Notes: generated from the letters alone by a model not told the origin. DNA of 64,000 bases from CAVWNR01 sp963756525 (GCA_963756525.1 CAVWNR010000006.1:124001-188000), one strand, 5' to 3'; positions 54,956 through 63,969 are shown, counted from the stretch's first letter. Translations and numbers: made by a program.

Positions 54956-55285
54956 GTGACGACGCTGCTGTTGTACGCCGTGCTGGCCCTGGTGGCCGTC
55001 GGCGTGCTCTTCGGGCTCGCCGTCTTCGTCCTGCCGAAAGGCGAGCAGGTGGCACCGCCGGCACCGGACGTGCATCCCTGGGACGCGCTCCCCGACCGAC
55101 CGCTGCGCGCCGACGACGTCGAGGAGGTGCGCCTGCCGGTGACCCTTCGCGGCTACCGCTTCGCCGAGACCGATCTGCTGCTCGACCGGCTCACCGACGA
55201 GCTGCGCAGACGCGACGAGGAGATCGCCCGGCTGCGCGGGCGTGCGGTCGCAGAGGCCGCGAACGACCAGGCGCATGACGGTTGA
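54956..55285 (+). CDS. DivIVA-domain small membrane protein (Rv1209-like)
   Basis: A 109-residue protein with one N-terminal membrane span (residues about 3-24, TLLLYAVLALVAVGVLFGLAVF). The cytoplasmic part carries a short DivIVA-like helix: LRADDVEEVRLPVTLRGYRFAETDLLLDRL continues into a charged coil with RRRDEEIARLRG (written here in pieces of one helix, about residues 50-97). Rv1209 has the same layout next to tagA. Overlaps tag by 11 bp. Confidence 0.85.
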   Translation: MTTLLLYAVLALVAVGVLFGLAVFVLPKGEQVAPPAPDVHPWDALPDRPLRADDVEEVRLPVTLRGYRFAETDLLLDRLTDELRRRDEEIARLRGRAVAEAANDQAHDG

Positions 55286-55829
55286 CGGGCGGACTCGGTG
55301 CCAGTGGGCGACGAGCGCCCCGGAGTACCTCGCCTACCACGACGACGAGTGGGGCCGGCCGCTGCACGGAGACACCGCGCTGTTCGAACGGATGTCGCTC
55401 GAAGCGTTCCAGTCCGGGCTGTCCTGGCTGGTGATCCTGCGCAAACGGCCCGCCTTCCGCGCGGCGTTCGCCGGCTTCGACCCGGCGGCGGTAGCCGCAT
55501 TCGGTGACGCGGACGTGCCACGGCTGCTCGCCGACGCCGGGATCGTCCGCAACCGGGCCAAGATCGAGGCCACGATCAACAACGCCCGCCGCGTGCTCGA
55601 CGCCGTCCCGGAGGGGCTCGACGCTCTGCTGTGGTCGTTCGCACCGGCCACCCACCGGCGTCCCCGGACGTTCCGCGACCTGCCGGCGAGCACGCCCGAG
55701 TCGAGCGCGATGGCCAAGCAGCTGCGGCGGCGTGGCTTCCGCTTCGTCGGCCCCACCACGGCGTACGCGCTCATGCAGGCCACCGGCATGGTCGACGACC
55801 ACGTCGTCGGCTGCTGGCGGGCTGCGTGA
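55275..55829 (+). CDS. tag: DNA-3-methyladenine glycosylase I
   Basis: A 184-residue base-excision glycosylase removing 3-methyladenine. Seen: RCQWATSAPEYLAYHDDEWG (zinc-binding and N-terminal motif), LSLEAFQSGLSWLVILRKR-type segment, NRAKIEATINNARRVLD, and the C-terminal PTTAYALMQATGMVDDHVVGC with the last zinc ligands. ATG 55275 lies within the end of the preceding gene. Its stop abuts the stop of the converging hydratase gene with no intervening base. Confidence 0.95.
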   Translation: MTVDGRTRCQWATSAPEYLAYHDDEWGRPLHGDTALFERMSLEAFQSGLSWLVILRKRPAFRAAFAGFDPAAVAAFGDADVPRLLADAGIVRNRAKIEATINNARRVLDAVPEGLDALLWSFAPATHRRPRTFRDLPASTPESSAMAKQLRRRGFRFVGPTTAYALMQATGMVDDHVVGCWRAA

Positions 55830-56618
55830 TCAGCGTCCGGCGAAGGTCGGCTTCTGCTTGTTGACGAACGCCGCGGTGGCCACCCGGTGGTCCTCGGTGG
55901 CGCCGCAGCGCGCCTGCAGCTCTGCCTCTTTGTCGAGGCTCTCGACAAGCGAGTGGCTGGTCGCGTACGCCAGGGATTCCTTGATCGCGCCGTAGGCGAC
56001 GGTGGGGCCGGCGGCGAGGCGGCCCGCGAGCTCCTGCGCGGCCGGCAGCAGCTGCTCGGGCTCGACGACCGCGTTCACCAGGCCCATCTCGAGCGCTGCC
56101 TCGGCACTGACCGGCTCGGCGAGCAGGGAGAGCGCCGTCGCGCGCGCGTGCCCGACGATCCGGGTCAGCGTCCACGACGCGCCGCTGTCGAGCGTGAGGC
56201 CCACGTTGGCGAACGCCATCAGGAACCCGGCCGCCTGGCTGGCGATACGGAAGTCGGCAGCGAACGCGAACCCGGCGCCGGCGCCGGCCGCCATGCCGTT
56301 CACCGCGGCGATGACCGGTTTGGGCATGGTGGCGATGCTCGACACAATGGGGTTGTAGTGCTCGGTGACCGTGCGCAGCGGCGTGCGGTCGCCGGTGGCC
56401 AGCATGGCGCTGTGCTCGCGCAGGTCCTGCCCGACGCAGAAGGCCCGCCCCGCGCCGGTCAGCACGACCGCGCGCACCGTCTCGTCCGCGCCGAGGTCGG
56501 CCAGCGCCGAGACGAGCGCCTCTTTCAACGCGACCGAGAGCGAGTTCATCGACCCCGGCCGGTTCAAGGTGAGCGTGGCGACCGCGCCGGCACGGTCGAG
56601 AAGCAGTTCGTCAGCCAT
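55830..56618 (-). CDS. Enoyl-CoA hydratase/isomerase family protein, PaaG-like
   Basis: A 262-residue crotonase. The N-terminal LLLDRAGAVATLTLNRP, the oxyanion-hole segments GAGRAFCVGQDL and NGMAAGAGAGFAFAADF, and the C-terminal AFVNKQKPTFAGR are visible. The last motif and the GQDL variant are typical of PaaG-type ring-epoxide isomerases in phenylacetyl-CoA degradation, but general beta-oxidation remains possible. ATG 56618 is selected over a longer frame lacking family sequence. Confidence 0.87.
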   Translation of the reverse strand: MADELLLDRAGAVATLTLNRPGSMNSLSVALKEALVSALADLGADETVRAVVLTGAGRAFCVGQDLREHSAMLATGDRTPLRTVTEHYNPIVSSIATMPKPVIAAVNGMAAGAGAGFAFAADFRIASQAAGFLMAFANVGLTLDSGASWTLTRIVGHARATALSLLAEPVSAEAALEMGLVNAVVEPEQLLPAAQELAGRLAAGPTVAYGAIKESLAYATSHSLVESLDKEAELQARCGATEDHRVATAAFVNKQKPTFAGR

Positions 56619-56804
56619 CTGCCGTCCTCTCGGATCCTCGGGCGACCGTAGCGCGACCCCTGGTCTTTGGTTAAGGCGGTTGGTGCGGGACAATGGGGAA
56701 CCGCACGGCCCCCGCTCGCGCGGGGGCAGTCGTCCATGAAGACACCTTTCGGCGAACGACGACGCGATGCCCGCCCACCGGCGCATCATCAGGAGGAGGC
56801 ACGA

Positions 56805-56972
56805 ATGGCGGCCATGAAGCCGCGGACGGGCGACGGCCCGCTCGAGGTCACCAAGGAGGGACGCGGGATCGTGATGCGCGTGCCACTCGAGGGGGGCGGG
56901 CGTCTGGTGGTGGAGATGTCCGCCGAAGAGGCCTCCGCGCTCGGCGACGCGCTCAAGTCCGCCGTCGGCTGA
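56805..56972 (+). CDS. DUF3117 protein (Rv1211-like)
   Basis: A 55-residue conserved protein: MAAMKPRTGDGPLEV, then RGIVMRVPLEGGGRLVVEMS and a final short helix. It is almost invariant across actinomycetes but has no established function. AGGAGGAGG precedes the ATG at ideal distance, indicating strong translation. Its position between tag and glgC matches M. tuberculosis. Confidence 0.93.
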   Translation: MAAMKPRTGDGPLEVTKEGRGIVMRVPLEGGGRLVVEMSAEEASALGDALKSAVG

Positions 56973-57054
56973 GCCCTGCCGCCAGACCGGCCCCGGTCAC
57001 CCGAGTGGTGGCCGGGGCCGGTTCACGTCCGCCGTCGGTTGCCGGTGGCGGTGG

Positions 57055-58485
57055 GTGCAGGATGGCCGGGTGGTCGACGTGCGCGCCCAGCCTGCCGAGT
57101 CGCGCGCGGACGTGCTCGCGCTCGGCGTCGGATTCGGCGGGGTGCTGCTCGACGGAATCCCGGACGCCGCGTTGCCCGGCTCGGCGCGGGCCGCGGCCGA
57201 GGCGTACCACGCGGAGGGCAGGGCGTCCGCCGAACCGGGCGAGGTTCGCGAGCTGGCGCTTGTCGGGACGGCGCCAGCCACCCTGCTGCTCGCCGGCATC
57301 GGCGCGGCGGGCGAGCGTGAGCTGCGCACGGCCGGGGCGGCGTTGGTCCGGGTGGTGCGCGGCGAGTCGGTCGACGTCGCGATGCCAGGACTCACGGGCG
57401 ACCGGCTCGCGGCGCTCGTCGAAGGACTCGCACTGGGGGCGCACCGCTTCAAGCCCGGGCCGCTGCGAACGGTATCGCTCGTCGCAGACGCAGACGCCCA
57501 TGCGCTCGAACGTGGGCGCGCGTACGCCGCCGGCGCAGCATGGGCACGAGACCTGACCAACACGCCGGCATTGGTCAAGACGCCGGCCTGGCTCGGCGCG
57601 CAGGCCGCCGCCGTACTCCGGCCCCTCGGCGTCCGGGTCGAGGTCCGGGATGAGCAGTGGCTCACTGCGCACAGGTTCGGTGGCGTGCTCGGCGTGGGCG
57701 GCGGATCGTCCTCGCCGCCGCGGCTGATCGAGGCGTCCTGGCGGCCACGGGGCGCCGGAGCAGGGCCGCACCCGGTCATCGTCGGCAAGGGGATCACGTT
57801 CGACAGCGGCGGGCTGAACCTCAAGCCCGGCGAGGGCATGCGCATGATGCACACGGACATGGGCGGCGGAGCGGCCGCCCTGGCTGCGCTGCGGGTGATC
57901 GCCACGCTGCGGGCGCGCGTGCGGGTCAGCGTCCTGGTCCCGACGGCCGAGAACGCAGTGTCCGGCTCGGCTATGCGGCCGGGCGACGTGCTGCGCCACT
58001 ACGGCGGGCGCACCACCGAGGTGCGCAACACCGACGCCGAGGGTCGGCTGGTTCTCGCCGACGCGCTGGCCTACGCGGCGGCCCGGCTGCGTCCCAGCGC
58101 GCTGGTCGACGTCGCGACGCTGACCGGTGCCGTGAAGGTGGCGCTCGGCCTGCGCGTCGCCGGCCTGTTCGCGACCTCCGAACCGCTGGCCGACGCGCTC
58201 ATCCGAGCCGGTGCCGACGCCGACGAACCGCTTTGGCGGATGCCGCTCGTCGACGACTACGCGCCCCAGTTGGACTCCGAGGTGGCCGATTCGCAGAACA
58301 TGCCCGGCAACCCGGGTGCGATCACCGCCGCGCTCTTCCTCCGCCCGTTCGCGGCCGGCCTGCCGTGGGCGCACCTCGATATCGCCGGGGCCGCCCGGGC
58401 CACCGCGGACGCCGGCGTGCTCACCTCGGGCGCCACCGGCTTCGGCGCCCGCCTGCTCGCCCGCTGGGTCGAGTCGCTCGCCTGA
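57055..58485 (+). CDS. pepA: Leucyl aminopeptidase (M17 family)
   Basis: A 476-residue metallo-aminopeptidase. The catalytic domain has GKGITFDSGGLNLKP (Lys and Asp ligands), MHTDMGGGAAAL (Asp), and NTDAEGRLVLADALAYA (Asp and Glu ligands, catalytic Arg). The N-terminal domain (about 1-160) is the usual less conserved cap. GTG start; a second GTG five codons later is equally possible. Processes N-terminal residues during peptide turnover. Confidence 0.93.
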   Translation: MQDGRVVDVRAQPAESRADVLALGVGFGGVLLDGIPDAALPGSARAAAEAYHAEGRASAEPGEVRELALVGTAPATLLLAGIGAAGERELRTAGAALVRVVRGESVDVAMPGLTGDRLAALVEGLALGAHRFKPGPLRTVSLVADADAHALERGRAYAAGAAWARDLTNTPALVKTPAWLGAQAAAVLRPLGVRVEVRDEQWLTAHRFGGVLGVGGGSSSPPRLIEASWRPRGAGAGPHPVIVGKGITFDSGGLNLKPGEGMRMMHTDMGGGAAALAALRVIATLRARVRVSVLVPTAENAVSGSAMRPGDVLRHYGGRTTEVRNTDAEGRLVLADALAYAAARLRPSALVDVATLTGAVKVALGLRVAGLFATSEPLADALIRAGADADEPLWRMPLVDDYAPQLDSEVADSQNMPGNPGAITAALFLRPFAAGLPWAHLDIAGAARATADAGVLTSGATGFGARLLARWVESLA

Positions 58486-58528
58486 CCGCGTGCGGCCCGC
58501 GGACGCTCGACCGGGGCGCAGACCGGGC

Positions 58529-58534
58529 TAGGGT
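58529..58534 (+). promoter_or_regulatory. -10 element for glgC (leaderless)
   Basis: TAGGGT, 7 nt before the glgC ATG. Confidence 0.5.
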
Positions 58535-58541
58535 GTGCGGC

Positions 58542-59762
58542 ATGGCGAGGGAGCCGCGCGTCCTGGGCATGGTTCTGGCCGGTGGCGAGGGAAAGCGGCT
58601 GTGGCCGTTGACCGCGGATCGGGCCAAGCCGGCAGTGCCGTTCGGCGGGAAGTACCGGCTGATCGACTTCGTGCTGTCCAACCTGGTCAACGCGGGGTAT
58701 CTGCGGATCTGCGTGTTGACCCAGTACAAGTCGCACTCGCTGGACCGGCACATCACCCAGACCTGGCGGATGTCGACCGTGCTGGGCAACTACGTCACCC
58801 CGGTGCCGGCGCAGCAGCGGCTGGGCCCGCGCTGGTACACCGGCAGCGCCGACGCGATCCTGCAGTCGTTCAACTTGATCTACGACGACAAGCCGGACTA
58901 CATCGTGGTCTTCGGCGCCGACCACGTCTACCGGATGGACCCGTGCCAGATGGTGCAGCGGCACATCGAGACCGCTGCCGGGGTGACGGTGGCCGGGATC
59001 CGGGTGCCCCGCGCGGAGGCGACCGCGTTCGGCGTGATCGACGCCGACGCCGACGGGCGGGTGCTGGACTTCTTGGAGAAACCGGCCGAGCCGCCCGGCC
59101 TGCCCGACAACCCGGAGCAGACGTTCGCCTCGATGGGCAACTACGTGTTCAGCACCGAGGCGCTGATCGAGGTACTGCGCGCCGACGCCGAGGACGAGGG
59201 CTCGGTGCACGACATGGGCGGGTCGATCATGCCGCTGATGGTCAAGCAGGGCACCGCCTGGGTGTACGACTTCGCCGACAACGACGTGCCCGGCGCCGAG
59301 GAACGCGACCGCGGTTACTGGCGCGACGTCGGGACCATCGACTCGTTCTACGAGGCGAACATGGACCTGGTCGCGGTGCACCCGGTTTTCAACCTGTACA
59401 ACCAGCGATGGCCGATCTACACCCACACCCCGCAACTGCCGCCGGCGAAGTTCGTCGAGGGCGGGCTGGCCCAGGAGTCCATCGTCGGCGCCGGGGTGAT
59501 CATTTCCGGGGCCACCGTGCGCAACAGCGTCATCTCGCACAACGTCCGCGTGCACCAGGGCGCCTACGTCGAAGGCTCGGTGCTGATGGACAACGTGCAG
59601 GTCGGCCGCGGCGCGGTGATCCGCCGCGCCATCCTGGACAAGAACGTCGTCGTCCCCGACGGTGCCAACATCGGCGTCGACACCGAAGCCGACCGTTCGC
59701 GCTACCACGTCAGCGACAGCGGCATCGTCGTGCTCGGCAAGAGCCAGCTCGCGCTTCCTTAG
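58542..59762 (+). CDS. glgC: Glucose-1-phosphate adenylyltransferase
   Basis: A 406-residue ADP-glucose pyrophosphorylase, the committed step of glycogen (and methylglucose polysaccharide/maltosyl) synthesis. Motifs: LAGGEGKRLWPLTADRAKPA (nucleotide loop), GGKYRLIDFVLSNLVNAG, GSADAILQSFNLI, VFGADHVYRMD, the substrate loop FLEKPAEPPGLP, and the C-terminal beta-helix with SVLMDNVQVGRGAVI. The glgA that lies divergently in M. tuberculosis is absent here. Confidence 0.96.
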   Translation: MAREPRVLGMVLAGGEGKRLWPLTADRAKPAVPFGGKYRLIDFVLSNLVNAGYLRICVLTQYKSHSLDRHITQTWRMSTVLGNYVTPVPAQQRLGPRWYTGSADAILQSFNLIYDDKPDYIVVFGADHVYRMDPCQMVQRHIETAAGVTVAGIRVPRAEATAFGVIDADADGRVLDFLEKPAEPPGLPDNPEQTFASMGNYVFSTEALIEVLRADAEDEGSVHDMGGSIMPLMVKQGTAWVYDFADNDVPGAEERDRGYWRDVGTIDSFYEANMDLVAVHPVFNLYNQRWPIYTHTPQLPPAKFVEGGLAQESIVGAGVIISGATVRNSVISHNVRVHQGAYVEGSVLMDNVQVGRGAVIRRAILDKNVVVPDGANIGVDTEADRSRYHVSDSGIVVLGKSQLALP

Positions 59763-59894
59763 TCGAGCCGGTCACGCTAGCGTCACGAAATGGCGACGAC
59801 CTGACGGCCGGGTGCGGCTGGCCGCGCCGATAAGGCACCATGACGCGGGGTCGCGCGCAGCGTGCGGCGGCCGGGACGACAGGAGGTCGTTGTG

Positions 59895-60815
59895 ATGCGA
59901 GGAGGTCGCCGCGCAGCCGTGGCGTTGGGTGTGGCGGCGGCCAGTGTGCTGCTCGTCGCGGGCTGTAGCAGCAGCAAGAAGACCGGCTCGAGCGGCGGGT
60001 CGACCGCTGGGTCGTTGGCCGCGGCAAGCCCGTCCGCGAACTCCTCGCTCGCCGCGCTGGTGCCCGCGAAGGTGAAGTCCAAGGGCACGCTGACCATCGC
60101 GATGGACGCGACGTACCCGCCGGACGAGTTCCTCAGCACTGATGGCAAGACGATCATCGGCATGGACGCGGATCTGGGAAAGGCGCTGGGTAGCGCGCTC
60201 GGTCTGAACGTCAAGCTGCAGAACGTGACGTTCAACAACATCATCCCCGGTCTGCAGGACGGGAAGTACGACGTCGGGCTCTCGTCGTTCACGGACACGA
60301 AAGAACGAGAGAAGGTCGTCGACTTCGTCACCTACTTCCAGGCCGGCGAGGCCTACTACGTCAAGGCCGGCAGTGGCAAGACCTACGACGGCCTCGACGC
60401 GCTGTGCGGGACGAAGGTCGCCGTCGAGAACGGCACCACGGAGCAGACCGACGCGCAGAACCAGGCCAAGAAGTGCGCGTCCGCGGGTAAGCCGAGCGTG
60501 AGTGTCCTGTCGTTCGCCGACCAGAACGGCGCAAACCTCGCGGTCTCCAGCGGCCGGGCCGATCTCGGTTTCGCCGACTCGCAGGTCGTCGGCTACATCG
60601 TCAAGCAGACCAACGGCCAGTTCACCGAGACCGGCAAGGCGTTCGAGGTGGCGCCGTACGGCATCGCGCTGCCGAAGGGCAACGGTATGGCCCAGGCCGT
60701 GCTCGCCGGTGTGAAGCAGCTGATGCAGGACGGCAGCTACATGAAGGTGCTGAACCAGTGGGGCGTCCAGGCGGGTGCCATCAGCAACCCGGTGATCAAC
60801 GGGGCGACAAGCTGA
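59895..60815 (+). CDS. Amino-acid ABC transporter solute-binding lipoprotein (SBP family 3)
   Basis: A 306-residue binding protein. The signal peptide GRRAAVALGVAAASVLLVAGC ends in lipobox V-A-G-C. After a Ser/Gly linker the SBP_bac_3 domain begins KGTLTIAMDATYPPDEFLS, with MDADLGKALGSALGL, VGLSSFTDTKEREKVVDFV and the C-terminal lobe. AGGAGG lies 8 nt before ATG 59895. First gene of a polar amino-acid uptake operon; ligand unknown. Confidence 0.93.
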   Translation: MRGGRRAAVALGVAAASVLLVAGCSSSKKTGSSGGSTAGSLAAASPSANSSLAALVPAKVKSKGTLTIAMDATYPPDEFLSTDGKTIIGMDADLGKALGSALGLNVKLQNVTFNNIIPGLQDGKYDVGLSSFTDTKEREKVVDFVTYFQAGEAYYVKAGSGKTYDGLDALCGTKVAVENGTTEQTDAQNQAKKCASAGKPSVSVLSFADQNGANLAVSSGRADLGFADSQVVGYIVKQTNGQFTETGKAFEVAPYGIALPKGNGMAQAVLAGVKQLMQDGSYMKVLNQWGVQAGAISNPVINGATS

Positions 60816-60823
60816 GCCGGTAG

Positions 60824-61822
60824 ATGGAGCCCAACACCCGCGTCGCCGGAAGCGAGACGGCCCGCCCGCCGGATATCAAGGCGGTGCCGGTGCGGCACCC
60901 GGGGCGGTGGGTCGCGGCCGCGATTCTGCTGCTGCTGGCCGCGATGCTGGTCAACGCCGTGGTGTTCGCGCGGGTCAAGCGCGGCACCGTGAACCAAACC
61001 CGGTTCGGCTGGGACGTCGTGGGTCAGTACTTCCTGTCCAGCCAGGTGTTGCACGGGCTTGTCGTCACCATCGAGTTGACCGTGATCGCGATGGCGATCG
61101 GCATCGCCGGCGGCGTGCTACTGGCGGTGATGCGGATGTCGGCGAACCCGCTGCTGTCCGGCGCGAGTTGGCTCTACATCTGGTTCTTCCGCGGCACGCC
61201 GGTGCTGGTGCAGCTGCTGTTCTGGTACAACCTCAGCTACCTGTTCCCCAAGCTGTCTGTCGGGATTCCGTTCGGACCGGCGTTTCTTCACCTGGACGCG
61301 AACAAGCTCATCACCCCGTTCCTCGCCGGCATCGTGGGTCTCGGCCTGAACGAGGCGGCCTATATGGCCGAGATCGTGCGGGCCGGGATTCTCTCGGTGG
61401 ATGAGGGGCAGGTGGAGGCAGCGCAGTCACTGGGGATGACCCGGACGCGCACCACGCGGCGGATCGTGCTGCCGCAGGCAATGCGGGTGATCATCCCGCC
61501 GACGGGCAACGAGACGATTTCCATGCTCAAGACCACATCGTTGGTCAGTGTGATCACCGTGACCGAGCTGCTCTACTCGGTCGAGATCATCTACGCCCGC
61601 ACCTACCAGATCGTGCCGATGCTGCTGGTGGCGAGCATCTGGTACCTGATCGTCACGTCGGTGCTCACCGTGGGGCAGTACTACGTGGAGCGGCACTTCG
61701 CCCGCGGCTCGTCGCGGCAACTGCCGCCTACGCCGTTGCAACGCCTGCGCAGGATGCTGACGGCAGGTCACGCCGAGGTGCCGGCCGTGCCGGTGCCCGC
61801 CGCGAGTGGTGAGGCGCGATGA
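60824..61822 (+). CDS. Amino-acid ABC transporter permease (HisM/GlnP family)
   Basis: A 332-residue permease. One extra N-terminal span (about residues 29-50) precedes the usual polar-amino-acid permease core, whose first segment is QVLHGLVVTIELTVIAMAIG. The EAA loop EAAQSLGMTRTRTTRRIVLPQA and WFFRGTPVLVQL are diagnostic. A single permease gene suggests a homodimer. Begins 8 bp after the binding-protein gene. Confidence 0.93.
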   Translation: MEPNTRVAGSETARPPDIKAVPVRHPGRWVAAAILLLLAAMLVNAVVFARVKRGTVNQTRFGWDVVGQYFLSSQVLHGLVVTIELTVIAMAIGIAGGVLLAVMRMSANPLLSGASWLYIWFFRGTPVLVQLLFWYNLSYLFPKLSVGIPFGPAFLHLDANKLITPFLAGIVGLGLNEAAYMAEIVRAGILSVDEGQVEAAQSLGMTRTRTTRRIVLPQAMRVIIPPTGNETISMLKTTSLVSVITVTELLYSVEIIYARTYQIVPMLLVASIWYLIVTSVLTVGQYYVERHFARGSSRQLPPTPLQRLRRMLTAGHAEVPAVPVPAASGEAR

Positions 61823-61846
61823 GTCGCCGCTCAGCCAGCTCTGCGC

Positions 61847-61940
61847 CGACTTTGCCCCGCGGTGACACGCTGCACGGCCCGGATTACGTGTCAGAGCGGG
61901 GCAAAGTCGCAGCCGGACGTGTCGCAGCGGGGCAAACTCG
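61847..61940. repeat. Family A palindromic repeat, copy 4, plus a solo half-site
   Basis: Full palindrome arms at 61847-61869 and 61887-61909 (two mismatches), followed by a direct half-site at 61918-61940 containing GTCGCAGCGGGGCAAA. Unlike the other copies it lies inside an operon, between permease and ATPase genes transcribed in the same direction. Confidence 0.88.
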
Positions 61941-61970
61941 CTGCGGCACCGGCGTGCCGGGAGCGTCACC

Positions 61971-62735
61971 GTGAGCGAGCTGATGGTGCGCGCGGAGAAC
62001 GTGCACAAGCGGTTCGGGTCGCTGGAAGTCCTCAAGGGCATCGACCTGCAGGTGGCGCCGGGTGAGGTGATGGTGGTCATCGGGCCGTCCGGGTCGGGGA
62101 AGTCGACGTTCCTGCGCTGTATCAACCACCTGGAGAAGATCGACGCCGGGCGGCTCTACGTCGACGGCGAGCTGGTCGGATACCGCCAGCGCGGCGACAA
62201 GCTGCAGGAGCTCAAGGACTCCGAGGTCTGCCGCAAGCGCGCCGAGATCGGCATGGTGTTCCAGCGGTTCAACCTCTTCCCGCACATGACCGCGCTGGAG
62301 AACGTCGTAGAGGCGCCGGTCGGCGTCAAGCGCGAGGGCAGGTCCGCCGCCACCGAACGGGGCCGCAAGCTGCTCGACCGGGTCGGCCTGTCGGACAAGT
62401 GCGACGCCTATCCCAGCCAACTCTCCGGCGGACAGCAGCAGCGGGTGGCCATCGCCCGCGCGCTGGCCATGCAGCCCAAGCTGATGCTCTTCGACGAGCC
62501 CACGTCCGCGCTCGACCCGGAACTGGTCGGCGACGTGCTCGACGTCATGCGCGGGCTCGCCCTCGACGGGATGACGATGATCGTGGTCACCCACGAGATC
62601 GGCTTCGCCCGCGAGGTCGGCGATTCGCTGGTCTTCATGGACGGCGGCGTCGTCGTCGAGGCCGGCCATCCGCGCGAGGTGATCAGCAAGCCGCAGCACG
62701 AACGGACCAAAGCCTTCCTGTCGAAGGTGCTGTGA
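61971..62735 (+). CDS. Amino-acid ABC transporter ATP-binding protein (GlnQ-like)
   Basis: A 254-residue ATPase of the polar amino-acid uptake family. Walker A VIGPSGSGKSTFLRC, Q-loop IGMVFQRFNLFPHMTALEN, signature QLSGGQQQRVAIARAL and Walker B LMLFDEPTSALDPELV are complete. GTG start. It completes the importer with the two upstream genes, although a palindromic repeat of about 94 bp sits in the 148-bp gap before it. The next gene starts 7 bp downstream. Confidence 0.95.
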   Translation: MSELMVRAENVHKRFGSLEVLKGIDLQVAPGEVMVVIGPSGSGKSTFLRCINHLEKIDAGRLYVDGELVGYRQRGDKLQELKDSEVCRKRAEIGMVFQRFNLFPHMTALENVVEAPVGVKREGRSAATERGRKLLDRVGLSDKCDAYPSQLSGGQQQRVAIARALAMQPKLMLFDEPTSALDPELVGDVLDVMRGLALDGMTMIVVTHEIGFAREVGDSLVFMDGGVVVEAGHPREVISKPQHERTKAFLSKVL

Positions 62736-62742
62736 TCGCTGC

Positions 62743-63900
62743 ATGAGCGAGGTCGGCTGGGATGACGACCCGGTGGTGGCGTCGTGGCCCGGGCTGCCGC
62801 AGTTGCCGGCGGATCGCACCGCGGACGTCTGCGTGGTGGGGCTCGGCGCGTCCGGGCTGGCGGCGGTCGAGGCGCTGGCCGAACGCGGCGCGTCGGTGAT
62901 CGGTGTCGACGCGGGGCGTGTTGCGGCGGGCGCGGCCGGCCGCAACGGCGGCTTGCTGATCGCCGGGCCGTCCGCCCACCTGCACACGGCGATCGACTGC
63001 TGGGGCGCGGAGGCCGCGGTGGGGCTGTATCGGGAAACCCTCGCCGAGCTGGACCGGGTGGCCGCGCTGCTGGGGGAAGAGGTCGTGCGGCGGGTCGGCT
63101 CGATCCGGCTGGCCGGCCTGCCGGGGGAACCGGTCGACGACGTCGAGGCGATGGATCGCGACGCCGAGCTGGACGACTGCGCGGCGCATGCGGACGCGCT
63201 GCGCGAACATGGCATCGCGGTGCAGGAGTACGACGGCGAACTCGGCCGCGGCCTGTTCCTGCCGGACGACGCGGCGATGAACCCCGCGCGCCGGGCGCTG
63301 GGGCTGGCCGCGGCGCTCGCCGGCCGGGCCGAGCTGCACGAGCACACGCCGGCGCTGCGGGTCGAGCCCGGCCGTGTCGTTACCGAGCCCGGTGTGGTCA
63401 GTGCCGGGCGGGTGATCGTCGCGATCGACGGGGGCCTGCAGCAGCTGCTCCCGCAGCTGGCCGACCGGGTGTGGACGGCGCGGCTGCAGATGCTCGCCAC
63501 CGAACCGGTGCCGCCCCGGCTGCCCTGCCCGGTGTACGGCCGCTGGGGCTACGACTACGGGCAGCAGGATCCGGGCGGCCGCATCTACGTCGGTGGTGGG
63601 CGCGACCGCTTCCTCGACACCGAGTGGACCGCCGACGCGACGCCCACCGCGCCCGTCCAGGCGTGGGTCGAGCAGGTGGCGACGCGGATGGCCGGCTGCC
63701 CGGTTTCGATAACGCACCGCTGGGCCGCCTCGGTGAGCTTCACCAGCGACGGGCGGCCGCTGTGCACCGAGGTCCTGCCCGGCGTCGTCGCGGTCGGCGG
63801 CTACAACGGCACCGGCAACCTGGTCGGCCCGATCGCCGCCCGCGCCGCCGTCGCCCGTGCGCTCGACGGCACGCCACCCCCGCCCTACCTCGCCCAGTGA
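62743..63900 (+). CDS. FAD-dependent amine/amino-acid oxidoreductase (DAO family, PuuB-like)
   Basis: A 385-residue flavoprotein. The dinucleotide-binding motif CVVGLGASGLAAVEALAERG starts near residue 29, and AAGRNGGLL resembles the S-G-R-N-G-G motif of gamma-glutamylputrescine oxidase and related DAO enzymes. The C-terminal RWAASVSFTSDGRPLC and GGYNGTGNLVGPIAARA complete the FAD fold. Length is slightly shorter than PuuB. Coupled to the amino-acid importer (7-bp gap), so it likely oxidises the imported amino acid or amine. Confidence 0.85.
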   Translation: MSEVGWDDDPVVASWPGLPQLPADRTADVCVVGLGASGLAAVEALAERGASVIGVDAGRVAAGAAGRNGGLLIAGPSAHLHTAIDCWGAEAAVGLYRETLAELDRVAALLGEEVVRRVGSIRLAGLPGEPVDDVEAMDRDAELDDCAAHADALREHGIAVQEYDGELGRGLFLPDDAAMNPARRALGLAAALAGRAELHEHTPALRVEPGRVVTEPGVVSAGRVIVAIDGGLQQLLPQLADRVWTARLQMLATEPVPPRLPCPVYGRWGYDYGQQDPGGRIYVGGGRDRFLDTEWTADATPTAPVQAWVEQVATRMAGCPVSITHRWAASVSFTSDGRPLCTEVLPGVVAVGGYNGTGNLVGPIAARAAVARALDGTPPPPYLAQ

Positions 63901-63906
63901 GCCCCA

Positions 63907-63955
63907 CGATCGGGCAACTTTCGCACCGCCCGGGTCGGAGGAAGTTGCACGATCG
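63907..63955. terminator. Family B palindrome, second copy
   Basis: Arms at 63907-63922 and 63941-63955 share the core CGATCGTGCAACTTC with the element at 3016-3063. It follows the oxidoreductase stop and probably ends the importer operon. Both copies are followed by CGGAGAAT. Confidence 0.65.
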
Positions 63956-63969
63956 CGGAGAATGGCGCG

